From contig OU862928.1 in NCBI GenBank assembly GCA_917880885.1, forward strand, positions 39,668,962 to 39,732,961: DNA of 64,000 nucleotides, in the 5' to 3' direction. The stretch comes from Limnephilus marmoratus (Eukaryota; Arthropoda; Insecta; Trichoptera; Limnephilidae). This document shows, piece by piece, positions 20,273-30,882 of this stretch. Both the position numbers and the translations under genes were made by a program. The notes beneath the pieces are model-generated. The model searched no databases. It saw only the letters and a list, made by a program, of their open reading frames with translations, and was not told the origin of the DNA. How positions within the stretch are numbered: the first letter of the stretch is position 1; every line of letters begins with the position of its first letter.

Positions 20273-20772
20273 TCATTGTACATAACTGCACTGTCTCAGT
20301 AACAATGTTTTATGTTTATTTAAACATAAATTGAACATGTCCAATGGCTTGGCATAATTGTTTCCATTCGTAAGTATTCTGGGCAAAGAGGAATACATGT
20401 GGTAGTTAGTCCCAGAATTTCTGCACTGAAATAAATCCTGATTTCTAGTATTACGTAGTGGAATCCGGAAGCTTATCAATTCAAGCAATACCGGACTATC
20501 AACTAAATCATTTAGAATTTTATATAGAAATACCAAGTCAGTGAAAATTCTGCTGTCTGTGAGCATATTCATATCATTTTAAATAGTGTTGTAGTTCAAC
20601 ATAATTGCTGGAATACCCATTTTAAAATTTAGAAAACGTAAGAATTTGTTTTGTATTCTTTGTACATGTATACTATAATGTGGGTTCCAGACGGGAGAAT
20701 TGTACTCAAGTTGACTTCTAACATAGGCAATAGGATTAATACACTTTATATTGTTAAAATTTCTAGTTAGCC
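20273..20772 (-). pseudogene. Jockey-like LINE C-terminus
   Basis: Two minus-strand frames, FNNIKCINPIAYVRSQLEYN ... SPVWNPHYSIHVQRIQNKFL and then DLVFLYKILNDLVDSPVLLE, form the C-terminal domain after the RT of Jockey-like LINEs. The same RSxLEYxSPVWNPxYxIH pattern is in the large frame at 28398-30340. A stop and frame break at about 20578 separate them. The upstream side is cut by a Helitron. Confidence 0.75.
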
Positions 20773-20944
20773 TATATATTATATATTTCAACCAATTTAC
20801 CCAAAACCTTGACAAACTATATACCTAACCTAACCTTTCACATGAATCACTCTATCTTTTGGTGAAAACAGCATGAAAATCCGTTCATTATCGCGAACAG
20901 ACAGACAGACGCGGCGGAGGACTTTCATTTATAATATGTAGAGA
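20773..20944 (-). mobile_element. Helitron 5' end, 3'-truncated
   Basis: Minus strand starts TCTCTACATATTATAAATG at 20944 and shares GTTCGCGATAATGAACGG and GTGATTCATGTG with the full copy at 8838-9179. The CTAG end is missing. Confidence 0.65.
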
Positions 20945-21032
20945 TAATTATCGTGATTATTTTTTGGGTTATTACGCCGTTGTAACTATATTCCATACTT
21001 TCAAAATCGTCACCAATAGTATTATTGTAGTG

Positions 21033-21412
21033 GGAAGGCGTCTACTAATATCTACAGGAATTCCAAAAACTGAACAAATCGGACTAATATCTATGAGAAC
21101 CAAAGTGTGGACGAATATCTACAGCCCTGGCAGAGGTTGGATTTGCAATTATGTATAGCATATTGAAATAACGTAATATTGCGTAGGTTAGGTTAGGTTT
21201 TCCGTACAACCTCTTGCTCAGATGCCCTCTATAGATATTAGTGCCACCTACGCTCCATAGATATTAGTCACCACTGGGACCGTCATAGATATTCGTCCGA
21301 CCTTAGCTCTGTAGATATTAGTCCTCACTCTGAAGTTCATAGATATTTGTCCAACATATGAGCTGTAGATATTCGTCCGACATACAGACTGTAGATATTA
21401 GTATCTGGAGTC
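21033..21412 (+). mobile_element. MITE with clustered TAATATCTAC motifs, 8-bp duplication
   Basis: Flanked by ttgtagtg at 21025-21032 and 21413-21420. Starts GGAAGGCGTCTACTAATATC and ends GATATTAGTATCTGGAGTC. About ten copies of the motif [A/G]ATATCTA[C/T] occur: three read one way in the left part and seven the other way in the right part. A reverse relative is at 57909-58340. No coding sequence. Confidence 0.7.
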
Positions 21413-21599
21413 TTGTAGTGGTCTACGGAGACGTTACGGTGCCGTGTGTGAAAGAGGTGAAAGAAAATTATCACTTTTTTTCCTTCAGAGGAAACAGACC
21501 GCATGGAACGCATGTTTGTTGCCTTTTTAGTCGTCACGGTACCGTAACCGTGAACCGTCATATATAATCGTCAATAATAAAAGTGTTCAATCGTTTATT

Positions 21600-22205
21600 T
21601 TATGTCACTGGCAAAATCTATTATAAGATATGGATTAACAATATGGGGAAATACTACTATAACCAATCTGAAACAAGTCCAAGTTGTACAAAACGCAATT
21701 GTAAAATTATTAGTGGTCCCTAATATTTTCAAACAGAGACATAAATACACTGTTACTGTTTCCGAGTGCCAAAATTTTACCTATTACTACCTATACCTAT
21801 ACCTAATATATACCTATATATACCTAATTATTACCTATACTATGGCACAAAATTATAATTCAACATATATTTACCCTGCAGCATAAAGAGAAAATAGAAC
21901 ATAAATACAGCACTTAACAATAAGTACGGACAGAGAACGTTTGAATACATCATACCGAAGATATTTAATTTATTACCTGATACTATAAAGCAATGTACTT
22001 CTATGAATAGGGTTAAATGTATGGTGAAAAATTGGTTATCGGAAAAAAATATTTATATTGATATTGATATGTATGAAAAATGTTGAATCTGTAGATATAA
22101 GATGTAAATTTTAAATGTAAAAAATCTATACCTATGTAACTAAAATATAAGCACCTGTTGACAAGCCAATTCAATTGGCTTAGCAGGACTTGTTTGTTGA
22201 TTATA
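21600..22205 (+). pseudogene. LINE-K 3' end with conserved tail hairpin
   Basis: The frame IIRYGLTIWGNTTITNLKQV ... VVQNAIVKLL is the post-RT region of a LINE. From about 21905 the plus strand encodes LTISTDRERLNTSYRRYLIY-like broken sequence equivalent to NNKYGQRTFEYIIPKIFNL at 38442-38759. The tail at 22150-22190 contains AAGCCAATTCAATTGGCTT, a 9-bp perfect hairpin also present at 38845-38863. Confidence 0.65.
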
Positions 22206-22587
22206 ATATTTATGTAATATCTATTCTTTCAATAATTTTGTTGACAGCTCATGGCACGCATCAGGTAATGCAATCGCGCCCCAAAAAAGCCGTCTCAGCG
22301 CTGTACCCATTATACCGCAGCTCTTGCTCTGGAGATGGGAAGATGTCCTAGTGACCAGACTACCCAGTTGCCAGACTGCCCAGGACACGAGAAGCCCAAG
22401 GGACAATGGGAATGGGCCGCCAATTAGGGCCGGGGCCGAAGCTGCGAGTAAGACGAACAAAAAAGGGAGTGATTTAGTACCAAAACAACGTCTGGAAGAA
22501 AGCGAAAGTTTAACTGATGTTTTTATGGGTTCAAGAGCAATGTTTTTTTTTATTATTGAAGTAAAAAATTCTTTTCTCCGAGTTGTG
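22206..22587. other. GC-richer stretch, not recognised
   Basis: Open frames exist on both strands (for example plus-strand ENVLVTRLPSCQTAQD-like residues at 22324-22593). I see no motif that identifies a protein. Its base composition differs from its neighbours. Confidence 0.3.
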
Positions 22588-22622
22588 GGGTAAGCTGGTG
22601 AATGCGTTACGAAAAGTGGTGA

Positions 22623-23288
22623 TTGTTACGAAAAATGTCGTGCGAACTGTTTAGTGTTTTACCGACTGACCCTACAGTTAAATACTTAGATAATGTAAAA
22701 TGTGCCCTAAAAAATTGTAAAAACTCTATTTTTCAAGATGACTCATATCACCAAACAAAGTTTCTCACAAAAAACCCCAAGGCACCAAAACTGTACGGAT
22801 TTCTGAAAATCCATAAAATTAATAACCCCATAAGACCCGTGGTCTCCTGTTGTAATCCCCCTAATTTTAAATTATATTCGTTTATAACAAAGGTTTTCAA
22901 TGACACCAATGTGTTTTCCCCAAAATATACCATCAAAAATTCATTAACATTAATTGACGAACTTAAGGACCTGGTTCTTCCCACTAATTACAAATTAATA
23001 TCATTCGATGTAGTCAATTTATTTCCCAATGTTTCCATCACTGAAACTAAAACACTAATATCCAATTTACTGAATAATTCACACTTAACTAAAGATCTAG
23101 CTAATGATTTATCGCGTCTTTTTAATATTTGTTTGAACCAAAATTATTTTCAATATAATAATGATATTATTTATCAACAGAAGGATGGCTTGGCTTTTTG
23201 GTGGGGGCTCCCACCAGTCCTCTAATCGCCGACATTTTTATGAATAATTTAGAAAAAAATATTTTTTCTTCTAAATCACCTCTCTTAA
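22623..23288 (+). pseudogene. PLE reverse transcriptase, N-terminal part
   Basis: The frame has the PLE signature APKLYGFLKIHKINNPIRPV (about residue 54) and motif A LISFDVVNLFPNVSI (about 124). It reads NDIIYQQKDGL and then shifts frame near 23190. The next frame resumes MVGAPTSPLIADIFMNNLEK, the PLE/telomerase-like fingers-to-palm segment. The protein would copy PLE RNA. Here it is interrupted by the frameshift and then by MITE E at 23289. Confidence 0.85.
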
Positions 23289-23795
23289 CCCCTCAGGCCT
23301 CTGGCATATTCTTTCAGAAGGTAAGAATATTTCCGCTTTGCAATAAATTCCAAATAATGGAATGTATCCGAAAACTAAAACTGTTTTTGAAAGGTAATGA
23401 GATGTTTATAAATTTTATTAGTAGGAATTAACACAAAATTTTTGAATTGTGAAAATTTCGAATGCAACCATAAAAAAGTTTTAAAAAAGGTCTTATGTTT
23501 TTAACTAATAAACTAAAATTACTGATAATGGAAATTAAACAACACGCACTTTATTGTCACCTCATTTTTTTTTGTTTTGTGTAAAAATAATTTTTTAAAA
23601 ATTCACAAAGTTTCATAATTTATTTTCAAATTGCGGTCGGAAACTTTGGTTTCATAGAGTTGTGCATTTTAATTCTAGTTAACTTTTAGATTTGAATGTA
23701 ATTTTTTTTCTCTTTCTAACACCTTTACATAGAGACACGATATCTATAAGACTTATATGAGCTGTTCACAATAGCGAACAAATTAGCCTGAGAAG
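23289..23795 (+). mobile_element. MITE E, complete, TTAA duplicated
   Basis: Flanked by TTAA at 23285-23288 and 23796-23799. Begins CCCCTCAGGCCTCTGGC and ends GCCTGAGAAG, giving short inverted ends (CTCAGGC). TTAA duplication suggests mobilisation by a piggyBac-type transposase. It splits the PLE RT, whose sequence resumes directly after the right TTAA. Other copies are at 12600-12920, 38115-39991 and in pieces at 48214-50890. Confidence 0.75.
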
Positions 23796-23799
23796 TTAA

Positions 23800-24685
23800 A
23801 AAATATTTTACTGTGACGTTGACGATATTCTGTGCATTTGGACAGGTACCAAACGACAACTAAACTCTTTTCTCAAAATAATAAATTCTTTTCACAAAAA
23901 AATTCAATTTACTTTAGAAATAGGTACCAACTCAACATTGAATTTTCTAGACCTAATTTTAAGTATCATTAATAATAAAATTGATTTCGATATCTACCGT
24001 AAACCTACCTATAGAGATACTACCATTCATAATTCATCCAACCACCCCATATCCCACAAACATTCAGCCTTTCACTCTATGATTCATCGATTAATTACGG
24101 TAGCACTAAACAATAATAATTTTAATAAGGAATTATCCATAATTAAACAAATCGCTATAAATAACGGGTATGAGACAAAACTGGTAGACAATATTCTTAA
24201 TAAAAAATTGAAACAAATAACATCAAATAAATTTCATTTTAATAATTCTAATAATAATATAAATATTAATCACCAATTCCAATGGCGTAGAGTACTGTTT
24301 ACGAATAACTTTTCTGCTTTAAGCGTAAAAAAATTCCCTCCGGAAATAAAGCCCGCATTTTACACTAATAATAACTTAGGTAAATACTTAATTAACACCA
24401 AAGATATTGACGATAAATTTAGCCACTCGGGCATATATAAACTAAATTGTAATGATTGTTCTGCATTTTACATCGGAAAAACGGCCCGGAACGTAAACAT
24501 AAAGAATTAAAGAACATCTAAGATGTTTAAATAGTAATGCTTTTTCAGAATTCGCAAACCATCTACTAGAAACTAGCCACTCATTCGATAAAACCTCCGG
24601 GACTAAAATATTACATAAAAATGGAATTGGAGTTAGGTTAAACAATCTAGAAGCCCTCAAAATCAAAAAAAGCCGTCAATAATAA
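23800..24685 (+). pseudogene. PLE RT C-terminus and GIY-YIG endonuclease
   Basis: After the MITE, DVDDILCIWTGTKRQLN carries the two catalytic aspartates of the RT palm. The frame from 23938 has TLNFLDLILSIINNKIDFDI and YRKPTYRDTTIHNSSNHP, a conserved PLE block. The GIY-YIG nuclease reads SGIYKLNCNDCSAFYIGKTA (24429-24488). A one-base shift at about 24508 moves the rest (RIKEHLRCLNSNAFSEFAN, then KILHKNGIGVRLNNLEALK) to another frame. The nuclease would nick target DNA in an active element. Confidence 0.8.
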
Positions 24686-24969
24686 ATCAAACGTCATTAA
24701 TAACCAAATCAATTTATCTGATAGTCCAATTTTTAATTTATTCCGTTAACCTCTTCTTTCTGAAACAGTTCCCTCCGTCTCCCTCCCCCCCCCCGTTACT
24801 TACCCAAACTGTAATTATTGTGTTTGTCTCCCTCTTCTCTATTTGTTATCTCTTTCTGCCACCAATAGGGTGTCGCCTATTCTATTGCTATCTCTTTCAC
24901 AAATTTTCTTAATTTCTTTTATATATGTGTCTGTATCTAATTTACTTCAGTTGATATAATAGGTAAGCC

Positions 24970-24995
24970 CTGATGAAGCTTGAGCTAAGCGAAAC
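24970..24995 (+). ncRNA. Hammerhead-like motif in the PLE 3' tail
   Basis: CTGATGA, one A, stem GCTT/AAGC around loop GAGCT, then GAAAC and CTGGTT. ACCTGGT can form a short stem III with a partner copy. It sits where PLE tails are known to carry such motifs. Confidence 0.55.
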
Positions 24996-25133
24996 CTGGT
25001 TGACTGTTAAATATTAATTCCAATAAAAAGTGGTGTTTTACAAAGTGTGTTTTTTCATTTAATATATACCTAGTGTCACACCACAAAGTGTTTGCTTCCT
25101 TCGATGAAATAATGTTACTTTGTTTGAAAACCG

Positions 25134-25164
25134 ACCGGTTTCAGAATGACCGTTCCTTCTTCAG
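25134..25164 (-). ncRNA. Hammerhead-like motif, reverse strand
   Basis: Minus strand: CTGAAGA (25164-25158), stem AGGA/TTCT, then GAAACCGGTC. ACCGGT is self-complementary and the following C is an allowed cleavage base. The core has no extra base, unlike the other examples. Confidence 0.55.
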
Positions 25165-25175
25165 GGCAAACGTAT

Positions 25176-25625
25176 AAATCAAATCAAATCAAATCAAAAA
25201 ATATTTATTGTAAAATAAAAATTACAAAAGGTGTAGCTTATGGGTAGACCCCATTTCTTCCAGCTAACCACATTTATTTAATTACAATGTTTATATAATA
25301 TTATTTGTTTTATTATAATTACAATGTTTATACAGATAAAATAACAATATACCAATGAAAAAATAAAAAAAAAATACACATATATATATGTATATTAATA
25401 AAAATAGGCGTTTCATTTACGTGAGGTATTCACTCAACGTGTAGTGACATTTATTAACAAGGAAAGTGTTTAGTGACGATTTGAATTTGTGTGTATCTTG
25501 TATTTGTTTAATGTTATGTGGAAGGTTGTTATATACTTTAATGGCCATGTAGTATGGTCCTTTTTGGAATATTGTAAATAATAAATATATACTGATTTGA
25601 CAGTTACAAAATAGTGGATGGGAAC
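25176..25625 (-). pseudogene. LINE 3' end with TTGAT-repeat tail
   Basis: On the minus strand YMAIKVYNNLPHNIKQIQDT and KFKSSLNTFLVNKCHYTLSE form a LINE ORF2 C-terminus (about 25420-25560) followed by an untranslated tail ending ACAATAAATATTTTTTGA and (TTTGA)n at 25176-25200. Confidence 0.7.
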
Positions 25626-25739
25626 AATGTATTAGTGTTATTATGGTAGGGGTGGAGCCTACCTAAACAGTGGGTGGGTAGGGGAACATATTTGGGCTCT
25701 AAGACAATTTTTTTGTTTGTTGATAATAGATTCATTATT

Positions 25740-26090
25740 TTTAAGGGATTTTTTTATTTCCAAGGCTTCTAAGTTATCTAAGCGTTTTCTTTTATGATTA
25801 ATATTTATCCCCGTGAATATTTATATGAAGAATATTTATCCCCGTATTTTTTTCAAAACTATGGTTATTTTCAATGATATGGTTAGCGAACTTAGAAAAA
25901 TTATTATTAGTAAGACACCTTAAATGTTATTTGATTCTGATTTCAAAATCACTAGTGGTTTTTCCAATATAAAATCATTAAATTTGAGTTTATATATTCC
26001 GGAATTAGTCAATTTATGGTCTTTATCTTATTAGTCAATTTATATTTATAAAATCGGTAGGCTTAGATTAAAATTTACAAACGACTGATT
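25740..26090 (-). pseudogene. PLE GIY-YIG C-terminal fragment
   Basis: Minus-strand residues SGIYKLKFND, YIGKTTSDFEIRIK-like sequence split by a frameshift, LRCLTNNNFSKFANHIIE and NNHSFEKNTGINIL correspond to the nuclease end of the PLE at 23800-24685. Several breaks. Confidence 0.65.
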
Positions 26091-26184
26091 TAAGTTGGAA
26101 CACAAATTTTATCGTGTAGGTATTTAAAAAATTCGACCCAAAAAGGCCTTTTAGCGCTGTATCCTGATGAAGGAAGAAACATGC

Positions 26185-26939
26185 TGTAACAGCATAGACA
26201 TATGAATATTAATAGACCTGCCCTAAGCGATAAAAGCGTATTATTTCCCCCTCCCCGTACCGGTTCCATTGGAACCAGCTGGGATCGAGTATGGCTTCGC
26301 GTGAATCTAAAAAATGTGATGTCATCATTCTTCTGCGAGCCAGCGTCGAGCACTCATCTGTGCATTTTACGAAATAACACGGCAAAAATAGTGGCTTGTG
26401 TTTTGAAAACGTGTAAAAATAGAAGTGAAAAAGAGAATAAACTCAATTGTCGTATTACACTCCATAGGAAAGCAGTATTTTACTTTATTATAAGCTTATT
26501 CAGATCACATAATATGGTCATTTTTGTAACACACACTATCACTCGAGACACATGGCGTGTACTCGTCGCTGTTTTGTGGGGTAAGTAAATTATGAAACAT
26601 TTGTAAAAGTGTCTTAACTAAATACGTCAACAAAATATTGGACCATGAAAATATGCGAACTTTACTTTGCTGTATTTGGAATTTGTAAATTTGTTCATTT
26701 CGCGGCGAGCAATTCGCGCTCCCATGTAAAAAGGTCTATTCATTAAAGAGCAGAGTTTACTTTTAAGAACTAAATGGTGATATTATAATGCGAGATGCCC
26801 ATATACTCTCAGATTGAGTTATTGACGAATCACATATCACCGAATTCATCTTCCCGCTCTGCGCCCCGCTGTAGTTGGTTTCTTCCCTTCACCTTTATGT
26901 TCTGGTCTATTAATATTCATATATGTCTATGTGTAACAG
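26185..26939 (+). mobile_element. P-element-like MITE with perfect 8-bp duplication
   Basis: The element proper is 26193-26931 with tgtaacag duplicated at 26185-26192 and 26932-26939. Inverted ends of about 28 bp start CATAGACATATGAATATT (left) and CATAGACATATATGAATA (right, reversed). An 8-bp duplication, ends starting CA and an internal THAP-like fragment all fit the P superfamily. It inserted into a PLE-type tail (CTGATGAAGGAAGAAAC at 26164-26180). Confidence 0.75.
26365..26588 (+). pseudogene. THAP-domain-like fragment
   Basis: The frame includes IVACVLKTCKNRSEKENKLN, which resembles the start of a THAP zinc-binding domain (C-x4-C then NR). P transposases begin with a THAP domain. Only the first cysteine pair is visible; the later Cys/His and AVPTIF-type residues are not, so it is at most a remnant. 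The frame's N-terminal part (26202-26364) is not recognised. Confidence 0.4.
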
Positions 26940-27435
26940 TGATATTAACAAAGTTTATTATTTTCATTTAATCAAAAAGATAAGGCGAAGTGAATTTGCA
27001 ATTATCGAAGAAAAAACATCTTGTTTATTTTGTTGGTATTAATGCTATTCCTTCTTGCCATAGCTCGAAGGTTGTTAAATTGCCGTGGGTAGGAACCTAC
27101 CAGCACTTAAAACACGATTAACCAAAGAGAAAAAAGGGTCTTTCCAAAATCTAACAGGCACGCAACGTATTATTATGGACCTTAAAATAAACTCTGACCA
27201 GAATGTTGTAAATCATTGTTAGGCTCGGCTTTGGTTCGATTTTAGATACAGTCGATAATATTATACCTACATATCTCTGAATTCGTATTTTCAATCTTTT
27301 TAGGGGCGGCAAATGTTTCTTTGCTCTCTTGGTATGCTGAAAAATTATTGTGAAATGAATGTATTGCAGATAGTTTCGAGAGTTGCACAGCTATTTTAGA
27401 TTAAACTTAACATCACAACATTTAACTCTTGCAGA
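26940..27435. other. No gene seen
   Basis: The first bases continue the interrupted PLE tail (ATTAACAAAGTTTATTATTT). The rest is unrecognised. Confidence 0.4.
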
Positions 27436-27439
27436 GTCC

Positions 27440-27512
27440 TGGCGGTGTCCAGAAAACTTCTACACTCCTTACAATCTCCTACTGTTTCCTTCCAGTCATT
27501 TATACCAACAGG
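27440..27512 (-). pseudogene. LINE RT fragment, left side of a split copy
   Basis: Together with 30883-31100 this is one minus-strand RT fragment into which the hAT element jumped. Minus-strand residues continue from TNDIGEA with WYKWLEGNSRRL-like sequence. Decayed. Confidence 0.45.
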
Positions 27513-27689
27513 CAGTGGCGTAGCTAGCGTGGGTGGCACCCGGGGCGGATGTCACCCCCGGGGCTTAGGGGGCGTTCAAGTATTACGTAACGCAATTTTT
27601 GAAGATGTTTAACCCACCCCCTCTTCCCCCATGTAACGCGCCGTAACGTTTTTCCGCACCCCCCCCCCCCAAGTGACAATTTTTACCTG

Positions 27690-28397
27690 AAATTTATTTT
27701 ATTTTATTTTCTTTATTAGGAACATTTACAGGTTTATAACTTTACATGCATTAAAAAAAATCACAAATTACAATAATTAGGTTATAAACCCAATAACGAA
27801 TGTTCACATCATGCACCAATAATAATTAAAAAGTCTATAATTATAAAGTTTTTTTTTTGTTTAGCTTAATAATATAAAGTTAGGAACTAGATATGTCTAG
27901 GGATAACCTAGCTATACTGTCTAGTATATAAAGATAAAGATACAGACAAGATAAGATAAGATAAAAAACAGAGTAGAAAAATAACTAAATGTATAAACAT
28001 ATATTATAATAATAATGAAAATTGAAAAACACCAGACGTAATGTCGAAAGCGTTATATGTAAATATATATATAAAAATATAAGGAAAAGAAAAATAAAAG
28101 GGAAATGAAAGTAAAATATTAAAATAAAGTGTTCCAGTTTTATGTTAGATTGAATAAGTATTTTTAAATAAGATAATTACAAAATAAATTTAAAAAAAAA
28201 CTGAAAAACACCGGACGTGTTTAAAAGTGTAAGATGGAAAAGTAATATATAAATGTACACATACATACACATATATACATTCTTTTAAACTTTCAGTATA
28301 AAAATACATAAAAAAAAATTCAATACAAAGAATACATAAGAAATTACGGTATCAATTTCGTTACAATGAATTAAGTTATTTGTTAATTGATGGGTAA
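27690..28397 (-). mobile_element. 3' untranslated tail of the Jockey-like LINE
   Basis: Minus-strand sequence from the RT stop to an A-rich end (AATAAAGAAAATAAAATA at about 27692-27715). No gene; consistent with a LINE tail. Confidence 0.6.
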
Positions 28398-30345
28398 TTA
28401 TAAGGCTCCATTAAGTATTTGTCTAAAAGTGCTTAAAGTGCAAGAAAAAATATCGGTATCGATACATTTTTTGTTATAAAGATTGCATGTTCTTAATAGG
28501 AAAGAATTTTGCCTGAGACTGGTTGAAGCACTTTCGATATGAAACAATGACTTGTCTCTAGTTTTCTTACTCGGGATTCTAATATTAATTGATGACAAAA
28601 GAGCTGGACAGTCAATATGACCACTCAAGACTTTGTATAAGTAAGTCATATCCGCGATGTCTCTCCTACTTCTTAGAGTTTTAAGTCCATAGTGTTTTAT
28701 AGAGCTGTCTATGTCATAATGACGCACATGTCTCTTAAAGTTCAAGTGATGTACAAATTTTCTTTGTACAGCTTCTATGCGCTTTGTGTGTATATTATAC
28801 AGCGGATTCCATACAGGAGAAGCATATTCAAGATGACTACGAACGTAGGAGTAATATAATATTTTGAGGGTATGGATATTGGTGAACTCTTTTCCAATAC
28901 GGAATAAAAATCCTAACATGCTCATGGATTTCTTAACAATAGTATCCACATGTGCCTTAAAAGAAAGTTTATTGTCAATAAGAACACCGAGGTCTCGAAT
29001 TTGATTGATTTTTTTAAGTGCTTGACTGTTTGTAATAAGATAATCATGTTCGATTGTTTTTTGTTTTTTTGTAAAGGTAATAACGTAACATTTGTCGCTA
29101 TTCAAGTGGAGATAGTTGGCAGTGCAATAAATATTAAGTCTATTAAGATCTTCTTGAAGTTTATAGCAGTCAAAAATAGAGTTGATAGAAATAAATATTT
29201 TCATGTCATCAGCAAAGAGCAAAACTTTAGAGTGCTTAAAGCATTTTACAATGTCATTGATAAATATAGTGAAAAGCAATGGTCCCAGATGAGACCCTTG
29301 TGGGACACCTGAAGGTACATTGATAATTTCAGAATTAAAACCATTCACTGCTATTATCTGGGAACGTTTGTCAAGATAGGAGACTAGCCATCGGTACAAA
29401 TCACCATGTATTCCTAAAGCTAATAGTTTTGACAAGAGTAGACTATGGTCGATTCTGTCAAATGCCTTGGAGAAATCTGTATACACTGCGTCAACTTGGA
29501 TTCGTTTATCCATTGATTTAGAAATAAATTCAGTAAATACAGCAAGATTGGATACAGTTGATCTTTTTTTCATAAAGCCATGTTGATTCTCAGTTATTAC
29601 AGATTGAACACAGTCATAAAGTTGCTCATGAACAATTTTTTCAAGGATCTTACTAAAAATAGGTAATTTTGAAATTGGACGATAGTTCTTAGCGTCGTTT
29701 TTAGACCCAGATTTGAATACTGGCGTAATGAGCGCACATTTCCATTGGTCTGGAAAGACGCCTTCTTTCAAAGATAATTGAAAAAGCAGTACTAGAGGCA
29801 TCGATATTTCTTTGACGCACATTTTTATAAAATGAGATGGTATTTTATCGAAACCTTCGCCCAATGACCAAGAGATGTTATTAATTATTTTTTCTATTTT
29901 TTCCTTGGAAACTGAAATAGAACAAATGTTTATACCATTGTTTGCTTGGGGAATATTAGTTGATGTTTTGGGAGTTACATTATAATTATAAGTAGAGGCG
30001 AAGTGTTTCGAAAACATGTTACATATATCTAAAGGATTGTTAGCAGTTGTATTCTCTAGTTTCATAGTATTGGGTAACCCTGAACTATTTCTTTTACTTT
30101 TAACATAAGACCAGAAATTCTTTGGGTCATGAGATATTTTGAGTTCAGCATTTGTTATAAATTGTCTATGACATTCATTAGACATTTTTTTTTGTCTCAT
30201 TCGCAGAACACAGAATTCTTGATAATCCAAAGCATTAGACCATTTTTTCCACTTTTTAAATACCTTGTATTTTTCCTTAGTTAATTTTATTAAAGCCGGG
30301 CTATACCAGTAAGGATATGAGTTATTGACCTGAACTTTAAGTCAC
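28398..30345 (-). CDS. Jockey-like LINE reverse transcriptase, long intact frame
   Basis: At least 610 codons without a stop, and the frame is open to about 30345 (PYWYSPALIKLTKEKYKVFK precedes the counted start). It encodes the linker, RT and C-terminal domain of a LINE ORF2. Motifs are FWSYVKSKRNSSGLP, PDQWKCALITPVFKSGSKND, the A motif VYTDFSKAFDRIDH, SGVPQGSHLGPLLFTIFIND, the catalytic box LLFADDMKIF, and C-terminal SHLEYASPVWNPLYNIHTKR. The endonuclease half is missing, so the copy is 5'-truncated, and it has no natural start codon of its own. It sits inside a hAT element. Intact length suggests a fairly recent insertion. Confidence 0.85.
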
Positions 30346-30882
30346 AATTAAGTTGCGCACAGTACTGGAAAGTCGCTTAAATACCTTTTTTCTTGTTTTA
30401 ATCGCGTTTGCGGTAATAAATGAAACAAGAGATTTCGAGAACGAAAACGATTGCTAACTTGGAAGATTTAATTCCCTAGTTTTTTTTATCTAAATAAAGA
30501 AAAACATGTTATGTAACGCGTTGTTCGAACCCCCCCCCCCCCTCGTAACGCACAGTAACATTGACCCCCCCCCCCCTCCCCCCAAGTGCATTGCGTAATA
30601 CTTGAACGGCCCCTTAGTGTCAACCCCCCCCCTATTAAAGTTAACTTGGGACATTGAAAAAGCTAGTGGTGGGGGTGGCTAGAGGATTTCAGAATATAGG
30701 CTATTCCACCTATAAAAGACCGACTGACACAGGATTCGGGGCTTTCCACGGGGAGCCATAGAGTTACGAAAATATAAGTAACAGATCGTGTTCATGTTTA
30801 TGCAATATCTTGGTTACATGTATGAAATATCTTGGTCGAGTGGCACCCGGGGCGACCCCCCCCCCCCCTCGCTACGCCATTG

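Larger units (their letters stand above)
22588..25078 (+). mobile_element. Penelope-like element, broken, with RT, GIY-YIG and hammerhead tail
   Basis: The order is RT (22623-23288), MITE E insertion (23289-23795), the rest of RT with VDDILCIWTGTK (about 23815-23850), linker, GIY-YIG endonuclease (24430-24680) and a tail with a hammerhead-like motif (24970-24995) ending CAATAAAAAGTGGTGTTTTA. The order RT then GIY-YIG is diagnostic of PLEs. Frame breaks at about 23190, 23810 and 24508 make it inactive. Confidence 0.85.
27568..30616. mobile_element. Inner inverted-repeat element
   Basis: Left end GGGCGTTCAAGTATTACGTA and right end, reversed, GGGGCCGTTCAAGTATTACG. Both arms have poly-C tracts and GTAACGC motifs (27580-27670 and 30495-30610). 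The Jockey-like LINE lies between. Superfamily not determined. Confidence 0.6.

Noticed and set aside
24780..24800. CRISPR-like or bacterial content anywhere in the window
   Set aside because: No spacer-repeat array, operons or ribosome-binding sites are seen; introns and eukaryotic transposons dominate.
28950..29312. 120-residue plus-strand frame
   Set aside because: Antisense shadow of the Jockey-like RT frame.
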